From Arachis hypogaea (Eukaryota; Streptophyta; Magnoliopsida; Fabales; Fabaceae), in the NCBI RefSeq assembly GCF_003086295.3, contig NC_092052.1, forward strand, positions 13,422,346-13,486,345: a DNA stretch of 64,000 bases. Reading direction: 5' to 3'. The position numbers were made by a program, and so were the translations under genes. The notes below the pieces were generated by a model. It made no database searches and had not been told where the DNA came from. It saw only the letters and a program-made list of their open reading frames with translations. Shown here in pieces: positions 10,338 through 22,453 of this stretch (position 1 is the first letter of the stretch; each line of letters opens with the position of its first letter).

Positions 10338-13300
10338 ATGAGTTTTGTATTCCGGGGAACAAGAGCGGACATAGAAAATGGATTTCCAGGATTTATGCCT
10401 GAGCGACGTGCATTGGTATGTAACTTCTATACCAATTATCTGCATATGGATGTCAGTGAAGCTGACTATTGTGATGATTTTTTGCGTCTTTGTTTTTTGA
10501 ATAAAGGGCTGTCTCATTTTTTATAAAACATTAACTGAAACCAAATATTAATTCCATTTTTTCTTCAGCGTGTTCATCCAGCACGTCCTAGTAATTCCAA
10601 TTCACTCACTTTCCTCGTCACAGGTACTAAACTTCTGTCATATTATGCACATGTTTTTCTTTTTTCCCTTTAATTATCTGTGTACTGTGTCCTCATTATC
10701 CTATTCTGATCATATTGCCTACATTATTCAGTTCTCTTGTTGTTCATGATACTTAACTCGCACCAGATGTCACCAAATTTTCTGGTATGATCTTCTAGAA
10801 TCTAGATGATAAATACAAATGTTTTCCATGTAAACTCTGATTTTAAATGATTAAAGTGATTTATGCCGTCTTCTATTAATTTCTGTCTGCAGCTCTGGCT
10901 GGTGCTTGGTGTTTTCTTAATGGCTACAATGTTGAGGATGTATGCAACATGTCAACAGCTTCAAGCACAGGCTCAAGCTCATGCAGCAGCAGCTAGTGGG
11001 CTTTTAGGCCACACTGAGCTGCGGTTGCATATGCCGCCATCAATTGCCCTTGCCACCAGAGGACGCCTACAAGGCCTCAGACTTCAACTTGCACTTCTTG
11101 ATCGGGAGTTTGATGAGCTAGGTCGTGAAATTTTATTCATTTTTCCACTTAGCTGTTTAGAACCTTTTGAATCTAATTCTGCGGAACTTTATCAAGGTGT
11201 ATATTTCACATGTACTAGAGTTATGTAGAATGTTTTATTCATGTAATTTTTTTTTTTACTTTGTACAGATTATGAAACACTAAGGGCTCTTGATTCTGAT
11301 AATGTTCCTACTGCACCTTCCATGACCGAGGAAGAGATAAATGCACTTCCTGTACACAAATACAAGGTTTCTGGTCCACAAAAGTAAGTAACGGTCAGAT
11401 TAATTCTATCTCTAAGAGTAATTCTAATTAGATGAGAACCCCAGTTGTGATAACGAATTATTATTTATTGCATTCTTCAAAACTGCACCAATTGTTTTCA
11501 AAAAAAAAATTTCTTCTAATCTTTATATTTTTATTATTCACCAATTTAAAGGAGCCTGTGACATGATTTTGCAAGATTCTATATACGCTTCTTAGAAATT
11601 ATAAATTTATAATTCTGGTTTCTTGACAAGAAGCTGCATTTGCTTACAGCAGTGGCACTGGTTCCTCAATGCAACAGGGGTCATCTTCCACTCCTGCGGA
11701 GGTAGCAACTACATCTTTGGTTATTTTGTTTTATTTTGGCTAATTGGCTTAAACAAGTGACATATATTGCATCCGTTGACAATTCCACTTTTTTCTAGGA
11801 GTGTTCATACTTAATATTAGTGCTTGCCTTTCCTGTGCTTTGACTATATTGCATTACCATTATGAACACATCAATATCCTCACATTTGTCATTATTGACA
11901 ACTTTATTTGCCAATTTCTTTAGATAGGTAGTATTTCGTGTATATAAAGTTATTAGGGAATGAAAATCCACTGCCTGTATTGTGTATCAGTCTATATGAT
12001 GCAATATGTTTTGTTCTCTTAAGCAGATCTCTTGTTTGATAGATGTTTTTATATTTTTTATGGGGAGCTGATAACAAAAGCTTCTGATCACATGCTTTTC
12101 TAGCAAATCTCTATGGTCTGAGCTTAGTGTAGAGTGACAGATTGAAATAACTTATTGCTTCATTTTATTTGTGGCAGAAGAAGCAAGACAATTCAAATGT
12201 AGCTGGAAGCATGAAAGCCGCTGATGATGAGCTGACTTGCAGTGTATGTTTGGAGCAAGTTAACATTGGGGATGTACTTCGTAGCTTGCCCTGCTTGCAT
12301 CAGGTTTATACAATCATCCCATATCTTTAGTTTTTATTTGCATAGAAAATTTTTTGTTTTCAATTGTAAGTGTGTGAGTTTCCAAGAGACAGAGAAAATG
12401 AGCAATCGGTCAAGGAGAGAAAATTCTGATCAACTGAAGCTGGTACTTCAAAAATCTTGTTAAGAGTAAAGACTTAGTATGACAGGTTGCATTATTTAGA
12501 AGTGGAAGCTCACTCATCAATGGCATCATTGTAAACGGTCTCTCTGTAGACATGATACATGACAGAGCACAATGGCGTCATTTGATTCATGTAGCCGACC
12601 CCACTTAGTGGGACAAGGCTTTGTTGTTGTTGGAAGCTCACTCATCAATTCTATATTACAACCTGAGCTACTCCTAACTCCAAAGTAGCTACTATACTAG
12701 ACTAGGTGTTATGTACAGCTGGTGTAGAATGGATACTTAACTAACTATAACAGAATACAACTGCTACTTTGGCTTCTGATCCTATGTTGCAGGCATAATA
12801 ATGCTGAATAGTATGAGTTCCAAGACCCTGAGTCTATAAACCAAACAACAGCCTTGAGTCTGCTTTAATTTAGTTAACTCCAACCAGTCACCTTGACCTT
12901 TATAAGTTGCTAGAATAGGCTTTACATGTGGCCAACAATTATAATTGAGATTGAAAGTATATCTGATCTTACCGATGGTTGAAATTGGATATCTTGAATT
13001 ATGTTGCTGGCATGACCCTTGTTATATTGCTGAGTTTTTTCAATTTGAGCTGGGCCATTTAGATCGAGACATGGATGCAATTAGGTTAGCACCATATTTA
13101 TATTGCTGGCATCTGGGCATGTTACTTGCCTTACTTAGATTTGATGTCCAATTTGTCTTGAGAGTTATTTTACTAGGAAGAAAAATCATTTATGCAAAAT
13201 TTCATTGAAGTTTATAATCTTTATATATATCTGAGGCAATCTGACTGATGCAAAGCTTGTTTTTGAAGTTTCATGCGAATTGCATTGATCCCTGGCTGCG

Positions 13301-13388
13301 ACAACAAGGAACATGCCCCGTCTGCAAATTCAGAGCGGGATCTGGGTGGAATGAAAGTGGAGCTAATGATATTGCAGATATGGTTTGA
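10338..13388 (+). CDS. SDIR1: SDIR1-type RING-H2 E3 ubiquitin ligase (8 coding exons)
   Basis: The coding sequence is join(10338..10415, 10569..10623, 10732..10784, 10893..11121, 11269..11383, 11650..11701, 12178..12303, 13269..13388). All introns are GT-AG and the frame is kept throughout, giving 828 nt, 275 residues plus stop. Two hydrophobic segments (about residues 39-54 and 62-77) are followed by a Gln/Ala-rich stretch and the block [19 protein letters not shown]. The C-terminus carries a C3H2C3 RING finger (CSVC at 215-218, CLHQFHANC, CPVC). Sequence and length match Arabidopsis SDIR1 (At3g55530, 273 residues as I remember), a membrane-bound E3 ligase that promotes abscisic acid signalling and drought and salt responses. 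Intron 7 (965 bp) contains a retroposon. The gene converges on FKBP20-1. Confidence 0.95.
12522..12630 (+). mobile_element. Short retroposon (SINE/LINE 3' end) with TTG-repeat tail and 19-bp TSD
   Basis: The insert ends in CGACCCCACTTAGTGGGACA followed by AGGCTTTGTTGTTGT, a 3' end I recognise from plant SINE/LINE families. It is flanked by perfect 19-bp direct repeats, TGGAAGCTCACTCATCAAT, at 12503-12521 and 12631-12649. It lies in intron 7 of SDIR1 in the sense direction, about 0.2 kb after the donor. Being only 109 bp long, it is probably truncated at the 5' end. Confidence 0.8.
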
Positions 13389-14795
13389 TGTCCTACTCTA
13401 ATTTTTTTTTGTGAATGAGGTTCTGATTGTTTTAAACAGCTGTAACTAACGTGAATGCATCAAAACAAGTGGCTTTATGACTAGTAGTTTTGTAATTACA
13501 ATAGTAGGGATTTGAGGGTTAGCATGTAACAACTATATAATATGAATCTTATGCTTGCCACTGAAATTACCAAGTTTCTTGGCCTGCTTTTGTACAGCAT
13601 ATTTTTTACAGTTATTTTTTTCTTCACCTTCCTGGGATCTCTTTTTACGGTTGTTCGGTTAGAAAATTGAAATATACTGATGTGGGACACAAATATGCTT
13701 AGGCTATGGAGACTTGTTTTATCTTTTGTGTCTCTAAAAAGTGAAGACAGTTATGACAATATATATACCGTAATATCATGCCATACTGTTGACATCAGCA
13801 AGGTTTTGAGCCGCTGATGACTCTCTCTATCTTGTGAGAGTTTTCTTTATATAAATAAATAAATCTCAGTTTAAGTATTCCTAACTTTACAAACTTATTT
13901 TTATTTAAACAGAACGTTCAGTACTTTCATATTTTATAATATCAAACACTCTTTATGTATGATTAGTAAATTTAATTACAGTTGTGTGATGCTAAATATT
14001 TGTGCAAAAAAAAATAGAAATTTAGGTTTAAATTTTCACTCGTTCGTCATATGCATATTTGTTTTATGAACTTTTACATTATATTTTTTATTAATTTTTG
14101 TAATAATATAAGGTTAGATCAGGTTTTTTTTTTTTTGTTAGGAAAATTTTAGGAAGAAATTTTTTATAAACAATAGTGATAATACATCTTTATATTCTCT
14201 TCAACTTTTGTTTGTGGCAAAAGCTTATTAGAAAACGTAGAAAAACTGTTTATTTTTTCTGCCCTTTTTTCAGAAACTTTTTTTTTTTTTTGGTTTAAAG
14301 AAACACTTATTTTATTCTAAAAACACAAACAACTGAGGTCATTATGCATTTTCTTACTAGTAATTATTTGACTCACATCTTCCATTCTTTCAAAAGTTTT
14401 GCAAATAATAAATACGATTAATTGTTTAAAATAAAATCATTTTAACAAATTAAACTTTAAAGAAATACAACCAAGATGGAAATGGAAAAACCAAAATACC
14501 AACTTCATTCCTTTGTTGTACCTAAATTCATAGTATACAAAGAAAGATATTATATGCTTAACCGACTGGATAATCAACTCAGCAACAGAGCAAGGAAAAT
14601 TATGCTATAGGATCTTTTAGAATACTATTGCAATAAGAAAACACGTCATTTAATGATGATTATTGTTTTTGTTCATTCTAAAGTACCAAAACCTATAATA
14701 TTTTGTATCATTAATGTGGCATTTGATTCCTACATTGTTCAGTATAGACTCATGGGTAAGGGATAAAAGACACTAGTAGCTATTTGATTAACACC
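13389..14795. other. Spacer between convergent SDIR1 and FKBP20-1
   Basis: It holds both 3' UTRs and otherwise AT-rich sequence. T- and A-tracts are common (e.g. 14120-14300). No further gene or element termini are seen. Confidence 0.55.
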
Positions 14796-16141
14796 CTACT
14801 TTCCTTTCCCTTTGCCCTTTCCTTTCTTGGATTCTAACTTGGCCTGCACACGAGCAGCAGCCGCCGCCTTTGCTTCTTCTCTCTTCTTCTTCTCTTCCTC
14901 CTTCGCAGCAGCCGCCATTTCTCTTTGCTTCTTTATCTCTCTTTCATTTTCATGTCAAATAATAGACACACCAAATTACTTTCCAAGAAAAACTAGCATA
15001 CATCCTAGCAAAAATAGAAAGAAAGAAAAACAACCCTAAACTTTTGAGAAGTTCAGATGCAATAAAATGGTTGGTGTAACATGTGCTACTTACTCTAGCC
15101 TAGCCCTCTCCTCTGAAACACTTCCGAGGCTTGATCCCTTACGAGGTCGACAGGAAACTAGCTCAACTTCGAAGATGAGTGTCGCACTGCGATGCAATAA
15201 AAATAAATCATAAATTTGCATTCACAGTTAGGTGCAACTTCTCATGATAATCAAATTTAGATGAAAAACCAAGCTGTAAGAAATAACCAACTTTCTCTTG
15301 AATCATTGCAGCTTTTTCATTTCTGAGTTAAATATTTCGTTAAAGAAAATATGTAACAATAATTATGTACGGGAGCAAAAACAATTTAAGCATAAAATGA
15401 GGTTAGTACCCAGGGGGAATATCCGGTGGCGCTCCTGCACTGCCATACGCATACTCTGGCTTGCATGTTATTTTTGCAATTTCTCCAACCTAGTAAAAAC
15501 CAGCAAAAATCATAAGATGATGAAAAGTTTTTATTTAAAGGTTACACCTCATGAAAAGTGTGTTTGGTTTAACCTTCATGGTTCTCACAGCAATGTCCCA
15601 AGCCCTGATAACACTGGCACTTCCAATCTCAAAAGTGAAGATAGAGTTATCCTCATGTGTTGTGTCAAATACTTCACCAGTATCAGCAAGTGTGCCTTCA
15701 TAATGCACTGGCATGGAAAACAATATTACAAAGGTGCTCTAATAATTTTACACTCGACAATCCGATAGAATAGAACAAGTTATAAAAGTACATTGCCAAA
15801 ACTGCTTCTAAGGATGACAATTATAGAAATAGAGAATAATCTCATCCACAGAAGCACATTAACCATGAGATATGTCTAGACCAATTATTTAGAGTAACAT
15901 TATTAATCATCAATCATCCAATATTGTAGTTGATAAAGTATAAAAGACAGAAAATCACTCATTCATCACTTGATGAGTGGAACAAGGCTATGAATCAAGT
16001 ATTAACATAACATTAACAGGCACAAGCATTACCATCAACAAGAGGAAAATCTTCTGTTGGAGACACAGCATCTAGCTTGCTTTTTATCAGAATGGTTTTA
16101 GTGACTCCTCCATCACCAGTCAAATCAATTGCATCACCCAT
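14796..16141 (-). CDS. FKBP20-1: FKBP20-1-type peptidyl-prolyl isomerase (5 coding exons)
   Basis: The coding sequence is complement(join(14796..14940, 15094..15186, 15410..15489, 15574..15707, 16033..16141)), 561 nt, 186 residues plus stop, with GT-AG introns and a continuous frame. Residues about 37-120 form one FKBP domain. The ligand-pocket residues known from human FKBP12 are kept: Y in VHYEG, FD in VFDTT, F in FTFEIG, V, I and W in SVIRAW, Y in EYAYGS and F in IFEVEL, so activity is plausible. A charged helical tail (EE..KKQRE, A/K/E-rich) ends in a GKGKGKGK-type Lys-Gly stretch, probably a nuclear signal. This matches Arabidopsis FKBP20-1 (At3g55520). A rice relative has been linked to pre-mRNA splicing; the role here is an inference. 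Confidence 0.94.
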
Positions 16142-16990
16142 GGTTTACACACTATTAAGATCACAAGAAAAAGAATAAAATAAGATAACAACAACGCATG
16201 GATAAGTTATGCACTCTCTTGCCCCTTACAAGAATTACAAGAATTACAAGAATTTCATCCCAAAAGGTAAGCTCAAAGAGGGAGGGTTATCCCTATCACA
16301 CTAAGCACAAATCACTGGGAATCATGCAAGAAAAAACAAAGGAAGAAACAAATGGAGAATCTCAGAGACAAGGGGATGAAACTTATCTACAGCATAGCAA
16401 TTTTAACCATATAAGAATATCCCTAATTCCCAATGAACTACATTCATAATACAACTAAACTGCGCCACGCAATTAACTCTAAATAATAATAAAAACAAGA
16501 ACATCATGCAATTGCAATCCCTCACAAGACAAATTAAAACTAATAGACATTAAACCTGTATTCCTATTCCTATTCCTATTCTAATATTATATTCTCCACC
16601 AAGATTACGCAACTTTCGATTCCCAAATTTCAAAATTGAACACGAATTTCACCATTCATACACTAAAACGATTCAATCTTTGCAGCATACCAGAGCCATT
16701 CTCGCAAAGGGTAAAACCAAACAATTCTCAAGAACCATTAATAAAATATGACAAGAATTTAGCAGAGTGGCGAAGAGTCAACGATACCGAGAGTGATGAA
16801 CCCCTTCTTCAGCTGAAGGAACAAGAAGAAAAAGAAGGAAACGAAGAAGCCTCTGAAAGGAACCGGGTTACCGAATCGACGTTGAGTGATGAAACTGAAG
16901 AGTTTTGGAGAAGTTGTGTGGCCATATGCGTTCTTTGAAGCTATATACGAAAATGGAGCAAGGATGCCGTTAAATACCGCATTGGGAATC
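16142..16990 (-). other. Likely 5' UTR/leader intron and promoter side of FKBP20-1
   Basis: No second coding exon upstream of the ATG is needed. On the minus strand, a pyrimidine-rich, coding-like block around 16780-16930 ends at TCGATTCG followed by a donor-like GTAACC (about 16870). This suggests a 5' UTR exon there and a leader intron down to about 16150. The open frame across 16759-17052 has no recognisable similarity and is not called as a protein. Confidence 0.3.
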
Positions 16991-17006
16991 AGGGAATCTA
17001 GATTCC

Positions 17007-17029
17007 TCACGCGCATCATCGGCGCGTGA
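17007..17029. promoter_or_regulatory. Inverted CACGCG/CGCGTG element
   Basis: TCACGCG and CGCGTGA face each other across 9 bp (17007-17013 and 17023-17029), just upstream of the presumed FKBP20-1 leader. CGCG boxes (VCGCGB) are the site type known for CAMTA calmodulin-binding factors. Only the motif and position support a regulatory role. Confidence 0.3.
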
Positions 17030-17030
17030 A

Positions 17031-18190
17031 AAAACAGAAATAGAAAATACATTTTATTTTTATTTTTTTTTATAAAATCTTTAAGATATTAAATGTGAAA
17101 GTGATATTCTTCAACTAACGAAATAGTGAGAAATAGTGAGACAGGAAGAGCATACATTATTTTTCTATAATTTTAAGAGAATACAAAATAATAATAATAA
17201 TAATAATAATACACAATTATTTTGCATCTCTATTACTAATTTAACAATTAAACAAAAGTAAGTGGCTGAATTTAGAAGTTAATTTTTTTGGATATTGAAT
17301 AAAAATTGGTATAATTTTTTAATATTGGAAGTTATGGTGTTTTACAAAATTATGGAGGTTATAGAATTCGCAGAGTGCGAATTGTCGGATCAAAATTTTT
17401 TTAATTTATAAAGACAATATGCATATTGCGTATTGTATTATTTTAATATTAAATTACAATAAACAGTTTGCGTATTGTAAAAACACAGATTGTGTATTGT
17501 CAGTGCAATACGTATTCTGCGTATTATGCTTACACAGAACAGCGCTTCCAAAACACTGTAAAACTCTATTTTTTGTAATATTAACGTAAAACTCTATTCA
17601 CTCTTCCCTATTAAAATAAAAAATCTGAATTTAGAAGGACAAAATAGAAAAAATTTTTACGTTATTTATGTAATAATTTTCAACGGTTATCAATAAAATT
17701 TTTGTTAAAATGATTTTTCGAACACAAAATAATTATTGAATATATTTTAAAGTTTCTAATTACAATTATTTATGTAAAAATTTACTTGAGACCTTTTTGA
17801 TAATTGTTGAGAATTTAAAAAATAAAATTAGTTTGATGGACTATGAATATAAAATAATTATATATATTTAATTATATAATATTATATTAATAAAAATAAT
17901 TATTTAAAAGAATAAATATATAAAACGCTTTACTCTTAAAAATTATTTATGAACTCTTCTTTATAATTTAAAAATAATTTCTATTTTCTAGTAATAACTT
18001 AAAATGAGAAATACAATAAACAATGAGGTATTATACTATTATTGCTTCCAGTATATTTCTTTTTCTGTAAATTATATTCACATTGGTTGGATCCCATAAA
18101 AATCGTTTAACACATTTCAACAAGTAATAGTATAGCTTTGAAAATAAAAACAATGAGCACCGTTTAAGTAACCCATGATCCATGGAAATG
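17031..18190. other. AT-rich DNA with a cluster of short inverted TGCGTATT/TGCGAATT motifs (17360-17530)
   Basis: No gene is seen. Around 17360-17530 there are repeated, partly inverted short words: GAATTCGCAGAGTGCGAATT, then several TGCGTATTG and CAATACG copies. This is a looser version of the palindrome clusters elsewhere in the window and may be the end of a decayed DNA transposon. The rest is low-complexity. Confidence 0.4.
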
Positions 18191-18611
18191 GCAAGATTGT
18201 GAGAATCGAATGGGTCATTAAATTAGTCAAGTGACTAATTGAATAATTTAATTGGAATCAAATTGTAGTTAAACTGATTTAATTAAATATATAATAAAAT
18301 TATAATAAATTTTAATATATAATTTTAAATATTTAAATTTAGTAATTTTTAAATTAATAAAATTTAAAATTTGATAATTTTACACAATAAATTTTTTATA
18401 ATTTATGTTAAAATTTCATAAATAACTTTAAATATTAAAGTTTATAACTAAAAAAAAAATCAAAATCCATATAAATGTTTGAAATTTTTGAATGACATTA
18501 TCTTGTAATTGTTGATCACTCTATACTTGTTCCATCTAAATTACATACAAATTACAAATTACATACAGCAGGCATTATAATAATTTCAGCAAAATCTAAA
18601 ATTATAGAATG

Positions 18612-18920
18612 ATTAACCAAATAAAAAAATTAACTGAATTCAAATCAGTGGACTAAATTAAAAAAATAGAATTATTGAATAGCAGAAGAATCCTACATCA
18701 ATTCATATAATTAACCAAATAAAAAAATCAATTGAGTTCAAATCAGCGGACTAAATTAAGAAAACACAGAATTACTAAAAAATAGAAAAATTCTGCATCA
18801 ATTCATATAATTAATCAAATAAAAAAATTAACTGAATTCAAATCAATGAACAAAATTCTTTACTGCAGCAACCAGCAATTCATATAGTTAATTAACAAAA
18901 TAAAAAAATTAATTGAAAAA
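18612..18920. repeat. Tandem repeat, about 98-100 bp unit, 3 to 3.5 copies
   Basis: ATTAACCAAATAAAAAAAT followed by CTGAATTCAAATCA recurs at 18612, 18710 and 18810, with a shorter last copy near 18890. Copies share the block CATCAATTCATATAATTAA at their joins. No coding potential. Confidence 0.8.
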
Positions 18921-19217
18921 CCATTACAACTCATCGCGACAGAAAGCAGAGAAGGCATCTAGGTCACGACGGTAGAACAGATGTCTGATGACATTGACAG
19001 AGAATCTTCAAACGACCAGACAACGCCGACCAGGGAAGCTTCGTAGTTCAGACGAGCAGACAACGACGCCGCTGACAGCAGCTTCGATCCGCAACGGTGA
19101 GTTCTTTCTGCCCGTTGGAGTTCCTTCTGCCCGGTGACAACAACTTCGATCCAGCATCGATTATGGTAGGGACAGTGGCCTTCGTTTGAGTTGGAGAAAG
19201 ACTGGAAGAGGAAATTA

Positions 19218-19607
19218 GGTAGTGTTTGTTTTGAGGTATTGAGACAGAGATTGGGAGATTGAGACTCAGTATCATGATTGTTGGTTCAGAGATTGGTACT
19301 AAAACTGTCTCTGTCTCCAAAATTTCAGTATTTCAGTACCTCCAAAAAGTGGGGATACAGGGGACTAAAATTTTTAGAAATGGAGACTGAAACTTTAATA
19401 ACATTTTATACCTAAAATACCCTCATTTCAATTAATTAATTATAATTTTACCCTTTGTGCAAATTAAATTAGAGTTTCATTTTTATTTCAATTTCTATCT
19501 CCCATTTTACACCAAACAGAATATTGAGATTTATTTCAATCTCTGTCTCTTAGTCTCTGTCTCTCTGTCTCAATCTTTCTGTCTCTATCTCTCCACCAAA
19601 TGCTATC
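19218..19607. mobile_element. Tourist-like (PIF/Harbinger) MITE with TTA target duplication
   Basis: It is a 390-bp element with imperfect terminal inverted repeats: GGTAGTGTTTG at the left, and CAAATGCTATC at the right, which reads GATAGCATTTG on the other strand. Subterminal TTGAGACAGAGATTG pairs with CAATCTTTCTGTCTC near the right end. The trinucleotide TTA flanks it on both sides (19215-19217, 19608-19610), the duplication typical of PIF/Harbinger. No coding capacity. Confidence 0.75.
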
Positions 19608-19919
19608 TTAAAGTTGAGGTGTGATGAGAGCTCTTCGCAAAAGGGGTTGGATGACTTGGGTCAGCTATGTGGGTTCCGAAATGGGTTTTCTTTTTTCTTT
19701 TTTTTCTCGCATTAAAATAACACTGTTTTGGAGCAATAATAAAAGACCGATACTTTTAAAAATTTGTCCGATTTATTGATTAATTATCGGTTCAATTGAT
19801 TTTTTATTATTTTTTTACAACATAATTTTGGAGTCAACTGAATTAATCAAATGATCATATTTAATTAATCTAATTAAATCGATCGATCCAATCCAATTTT
19901 TAGAACCTTAGTAATAAGA

Positions 19920-20980
19920 TTAGCTATTCTCTGTGTAAGCATTTAAATGCACGCTTTGTAAACCACGAACGAGGAACGAAGCATCGTTATATCAAGTTAT
20001 CAGGAATTATATTCATGTTAAATGCTTGATATTTTATATTTAAACTTTTTATAGTCTGATAAAATAATCACTTTTACTATATTTCAAAAACCGAGATTCT
20101 TTTTTCTTATAAAAAAAATTTTGTTTTTATTTTAATCAATTGATGTTTTTTTTTTCTTTTGCCTCTAGGAGTTATTCGAATAAAATTTGTAAAGAAAGTA
20201 GGTTTGAAATACGAAATTATCATCATTTTTCTATTCTGAATCAATGTATTGTGTTTATTATTTTTACAGTAAGAATTGTACCTGAAAAAATTTCAACGCT
20301 CAAATTAGTACAGATCATGAGAGGTATTAAGCTAAAAATCATATCTGAGTGTATATATTTAAAATAATACATATTTCACGAGGTTATATCTTATAATATT
20401 ACGAGTTCATCTCTTTATATCATTCTGATATTATGAATTACTTTTTAGATTTAGTTGATTTAGAAGAATGAGTTATCTTTTCATAGGTTGCTTGATGTTT
20501 TGTTGGGTATCATATGAGTCACATACATTTCTGTAAGTGTATATATAATCAATATTGTAACATTGTTTTAAGAGGGAAATAATAGATATAACGTAGCCAT
20601 TAAACTCATAAAATAAATTATTAGGTATTATGTCAATTGATGAAGAATTACCATCATCCTTGTATCATCTTCTATGTAATCTTCTTAGAATATGAGATAA
20701 TAATCGAAAATGATTTCTTAAGACTTTATATACTCTTGAACTCGATTCTTAGTAATAATTGACTTAAAAAAACATTTTAGAACAAACTCCCAGATTTAGT
20801 ATGTCTTTCTTTTAAGAAAGGCTTTTTGAGTTTCAGATCTCAATCAAAACGTCTCATTCTTTAAAGTGAAATTTTTTATTTTGCTCATTTTTCTTATAAA
20901 GTTCGAACTCTAACGGTTACTTCTATCAATCATAGGTTACTACTTCAATTTATGAATTTAGGAGTTGGATTTTGAATCAA
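19920..20980. other. Intergenic AT-rich DNA, no gene seen
   Basis: Reading frames are short and without recognisable similarity. No termini of known element types were noticed. Confidence 0.5.
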
Positions 20981-20990
20981 ATTTTGCAAA

Positions 20991-22453
20991 GGGTTATTAT
21001 AATTACTTTTTTCGTCCCTAACGTCTTGGGTCAAAATCAAAATCTTCCCCCACTTTTTTTTATTATTAAAATTATCCTCAATGTTATTGAATGTTTTAAA
21101 ATCATCCTTTTGAACATAATAATTTTTGAAATAACATAAATACCCTTTTCTTATTATCACTACTCAGTACTCACCCCACCCAACCATTCTCCCATCCCTT
21201 CCCAGTTCCCACCTAAAACAGAAAAACCAAAATGAAGAAAGGAACAAAAGAGGGAGAAGAAAGAAAAGGAAAGAAAGAAGATGGAGGTGACGGTAGGAAA
21301 GAGGGCGGGGATCTTCCAACGTCGGCGCTGGCTTCTCTCTCCCTTTCTTGCCTTGCCAGCTGCACCTTCCGACGTTGGCGCTAGCTTCTCGGCACTACCG
21401 TACGACGTGATGGCGAAAATAGCGGCGTCGTTTGATGACCCAACCCTGAAGGTAGCGTCGGTGGTGTGCCGGTCGTGGTGGGAGGCATTACGGCCACTGA
21501 GGGAGGCAATGATGCTGCTCTGATAGGGGAAGAAGTTCAAGCACGGAAGCCACAGGGGAAGCAGAACGTAGAAAAGGCACTAGAGTCGTTCGAGAAGGCA
21601 GCGTCGCGTGGGTTTTCACTTGCCATGGTGGACGCTGGGCGCATGTATTGGGGAGAGGAGAAAAGCAAAGACCCCTTGATTTGTTCCTGAAATCTGCAAA
21701 ACTCAGAAACTATGCTGCAGAGTGCAATGTAGGGATTTTGTATTTACAAGGTATTTCTTTTTTAAACTAATTTTAAGGTTGAGTTTCTAATTGTGGATGG
21801 ATATTGGATAAAGAATATTTGTGTTGTTCATAGTGTGTTGACTTTAACTCAAACTAGATTAGTTCATATTTAATAACTTAAAATACAATAGAAAAAACAT
21901 GGGAATAAACGCGGAAAGATTGGAAATTAATTGCATTGTTTATAGACTTGGGTGCATTATCATTACCATTTTAGGCTTTTGCTGTGGAACAAACTAATGA
22001 ACACGTAATTTAGCTCACAGGTGCCTTTGTTTCCTTAACCAACAGGTGGTTCAACTGTTCAAGCCTTGGTCAGATATGCAGCTATGTTAAAACTTAAAAG
22101 GCGAGGCCGGTACCAATAGAGGAAGAGTTGAGGTTACTGATGGAGAGGGAGAAGAAGGTGGAGAAGGAGGCGGAGGCAAAAGTAGTGGGGTGGCAGAAAG
22201 GGAGAGAAGAGAAAGACCAAAAGAGAGTGAAGAGATACGGGAGGGTAGGGGAGTGTTTGTTTTGTTTTTTAATATATTTTTTAATATTTTTATTTTTCTG
22301 AAAGGGTGAAATTGTCTGAAAATTATTATTTATGAATAAAATGATGATTTTATAACGTTTTGTAACATTAAGGATGATTTTAATAAGATAAAAAAGTCAA
22401 GAACGATTTCGATTTTGACTCAAGTTGTTAAGGACGAAAAAGGTACTTAACTC
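20991..22453 (+). mobile_element. Probable Pack-MULE with captured F-box/Sel1 gene fragments
   Basis: Terminal inverted repeats of about 60-100 bp are visible. The left end, with TTTCGTCCCTAACGTC and GGGTCAAAATCAAAATC, is matched in reverse by the right end, with GATTTTGACTCAAG and TTAAGGACGAAA. The outermost bases GGGTTA and TAACTC are followed by similar 9-mers (TTTTGCAAA at 20982-20990, TTTTACATA at 22454-22462; 7 of 9 identical), consistent with an aged MULE target duplication. The interior is richer in G+C than the flanks and carries pieces of a host gene. No transposase is encoded. Confidence 0.65.
21281..22120 (+). pseudogene. Captured fragment of an F-box/Sel1-repeat gene (At1g70590-like)
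   Basis: Exon-like block 1 (21281-21700) encodes an F-box (FSALPYDVMAKIAA, VVCRSWWEALRPLREAM). After a frame change near 21520 it continues with a Sel1-like repeat (KALESFEKAASRGFSLAMVD). Blocks near 21680-21750 (AAECNVGILYLQ, ending at donor GTATTT) and 22045-22120 (STVQALVRYAAMLKL, after an acceptor near 22046) look like following exons. F-box plus Sel1 repeats is the architecture of Arabidopsis At1g70590. Frameshift, missing repeats and location inside a MULE-like element mark it as a captured, non-functional copy. Confidence 0.65.

Larger units (their letters stand above)
18193..19914. mobile_element. Possible long decayed inverted-repeat element enclosing tandem repeats and a MITE
   Basis: The left edge (18193-18290, AAGATTGTGAGAATCGAATG then GTTAAACTGATTTAATTAAA) resembles in reverse complement the right edge (19800-19914, TTTAATTAATCTAATTAAAT then CAATTTTTAGAACCTTAG). 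Matching is patchy and I see no TSD. The interior contains a roughly 98-bp tandem repeat and a Tourist-like MITE. It may be two unrelated elements. Confidence 0.3.

Noticed and set aside
14812..15768. Plus-strand frames across the FKBP20-1 exons
   Set aside because: They are antisense readings of exons that splice into a complete FKBP protein on the other strand.
16759..17052. 97-residue minus-strand frame upstream of FKBP20-1
   Set aside because: No similarity, ends in Phe-rich low complexity and lies where a 5' UTR is expected.
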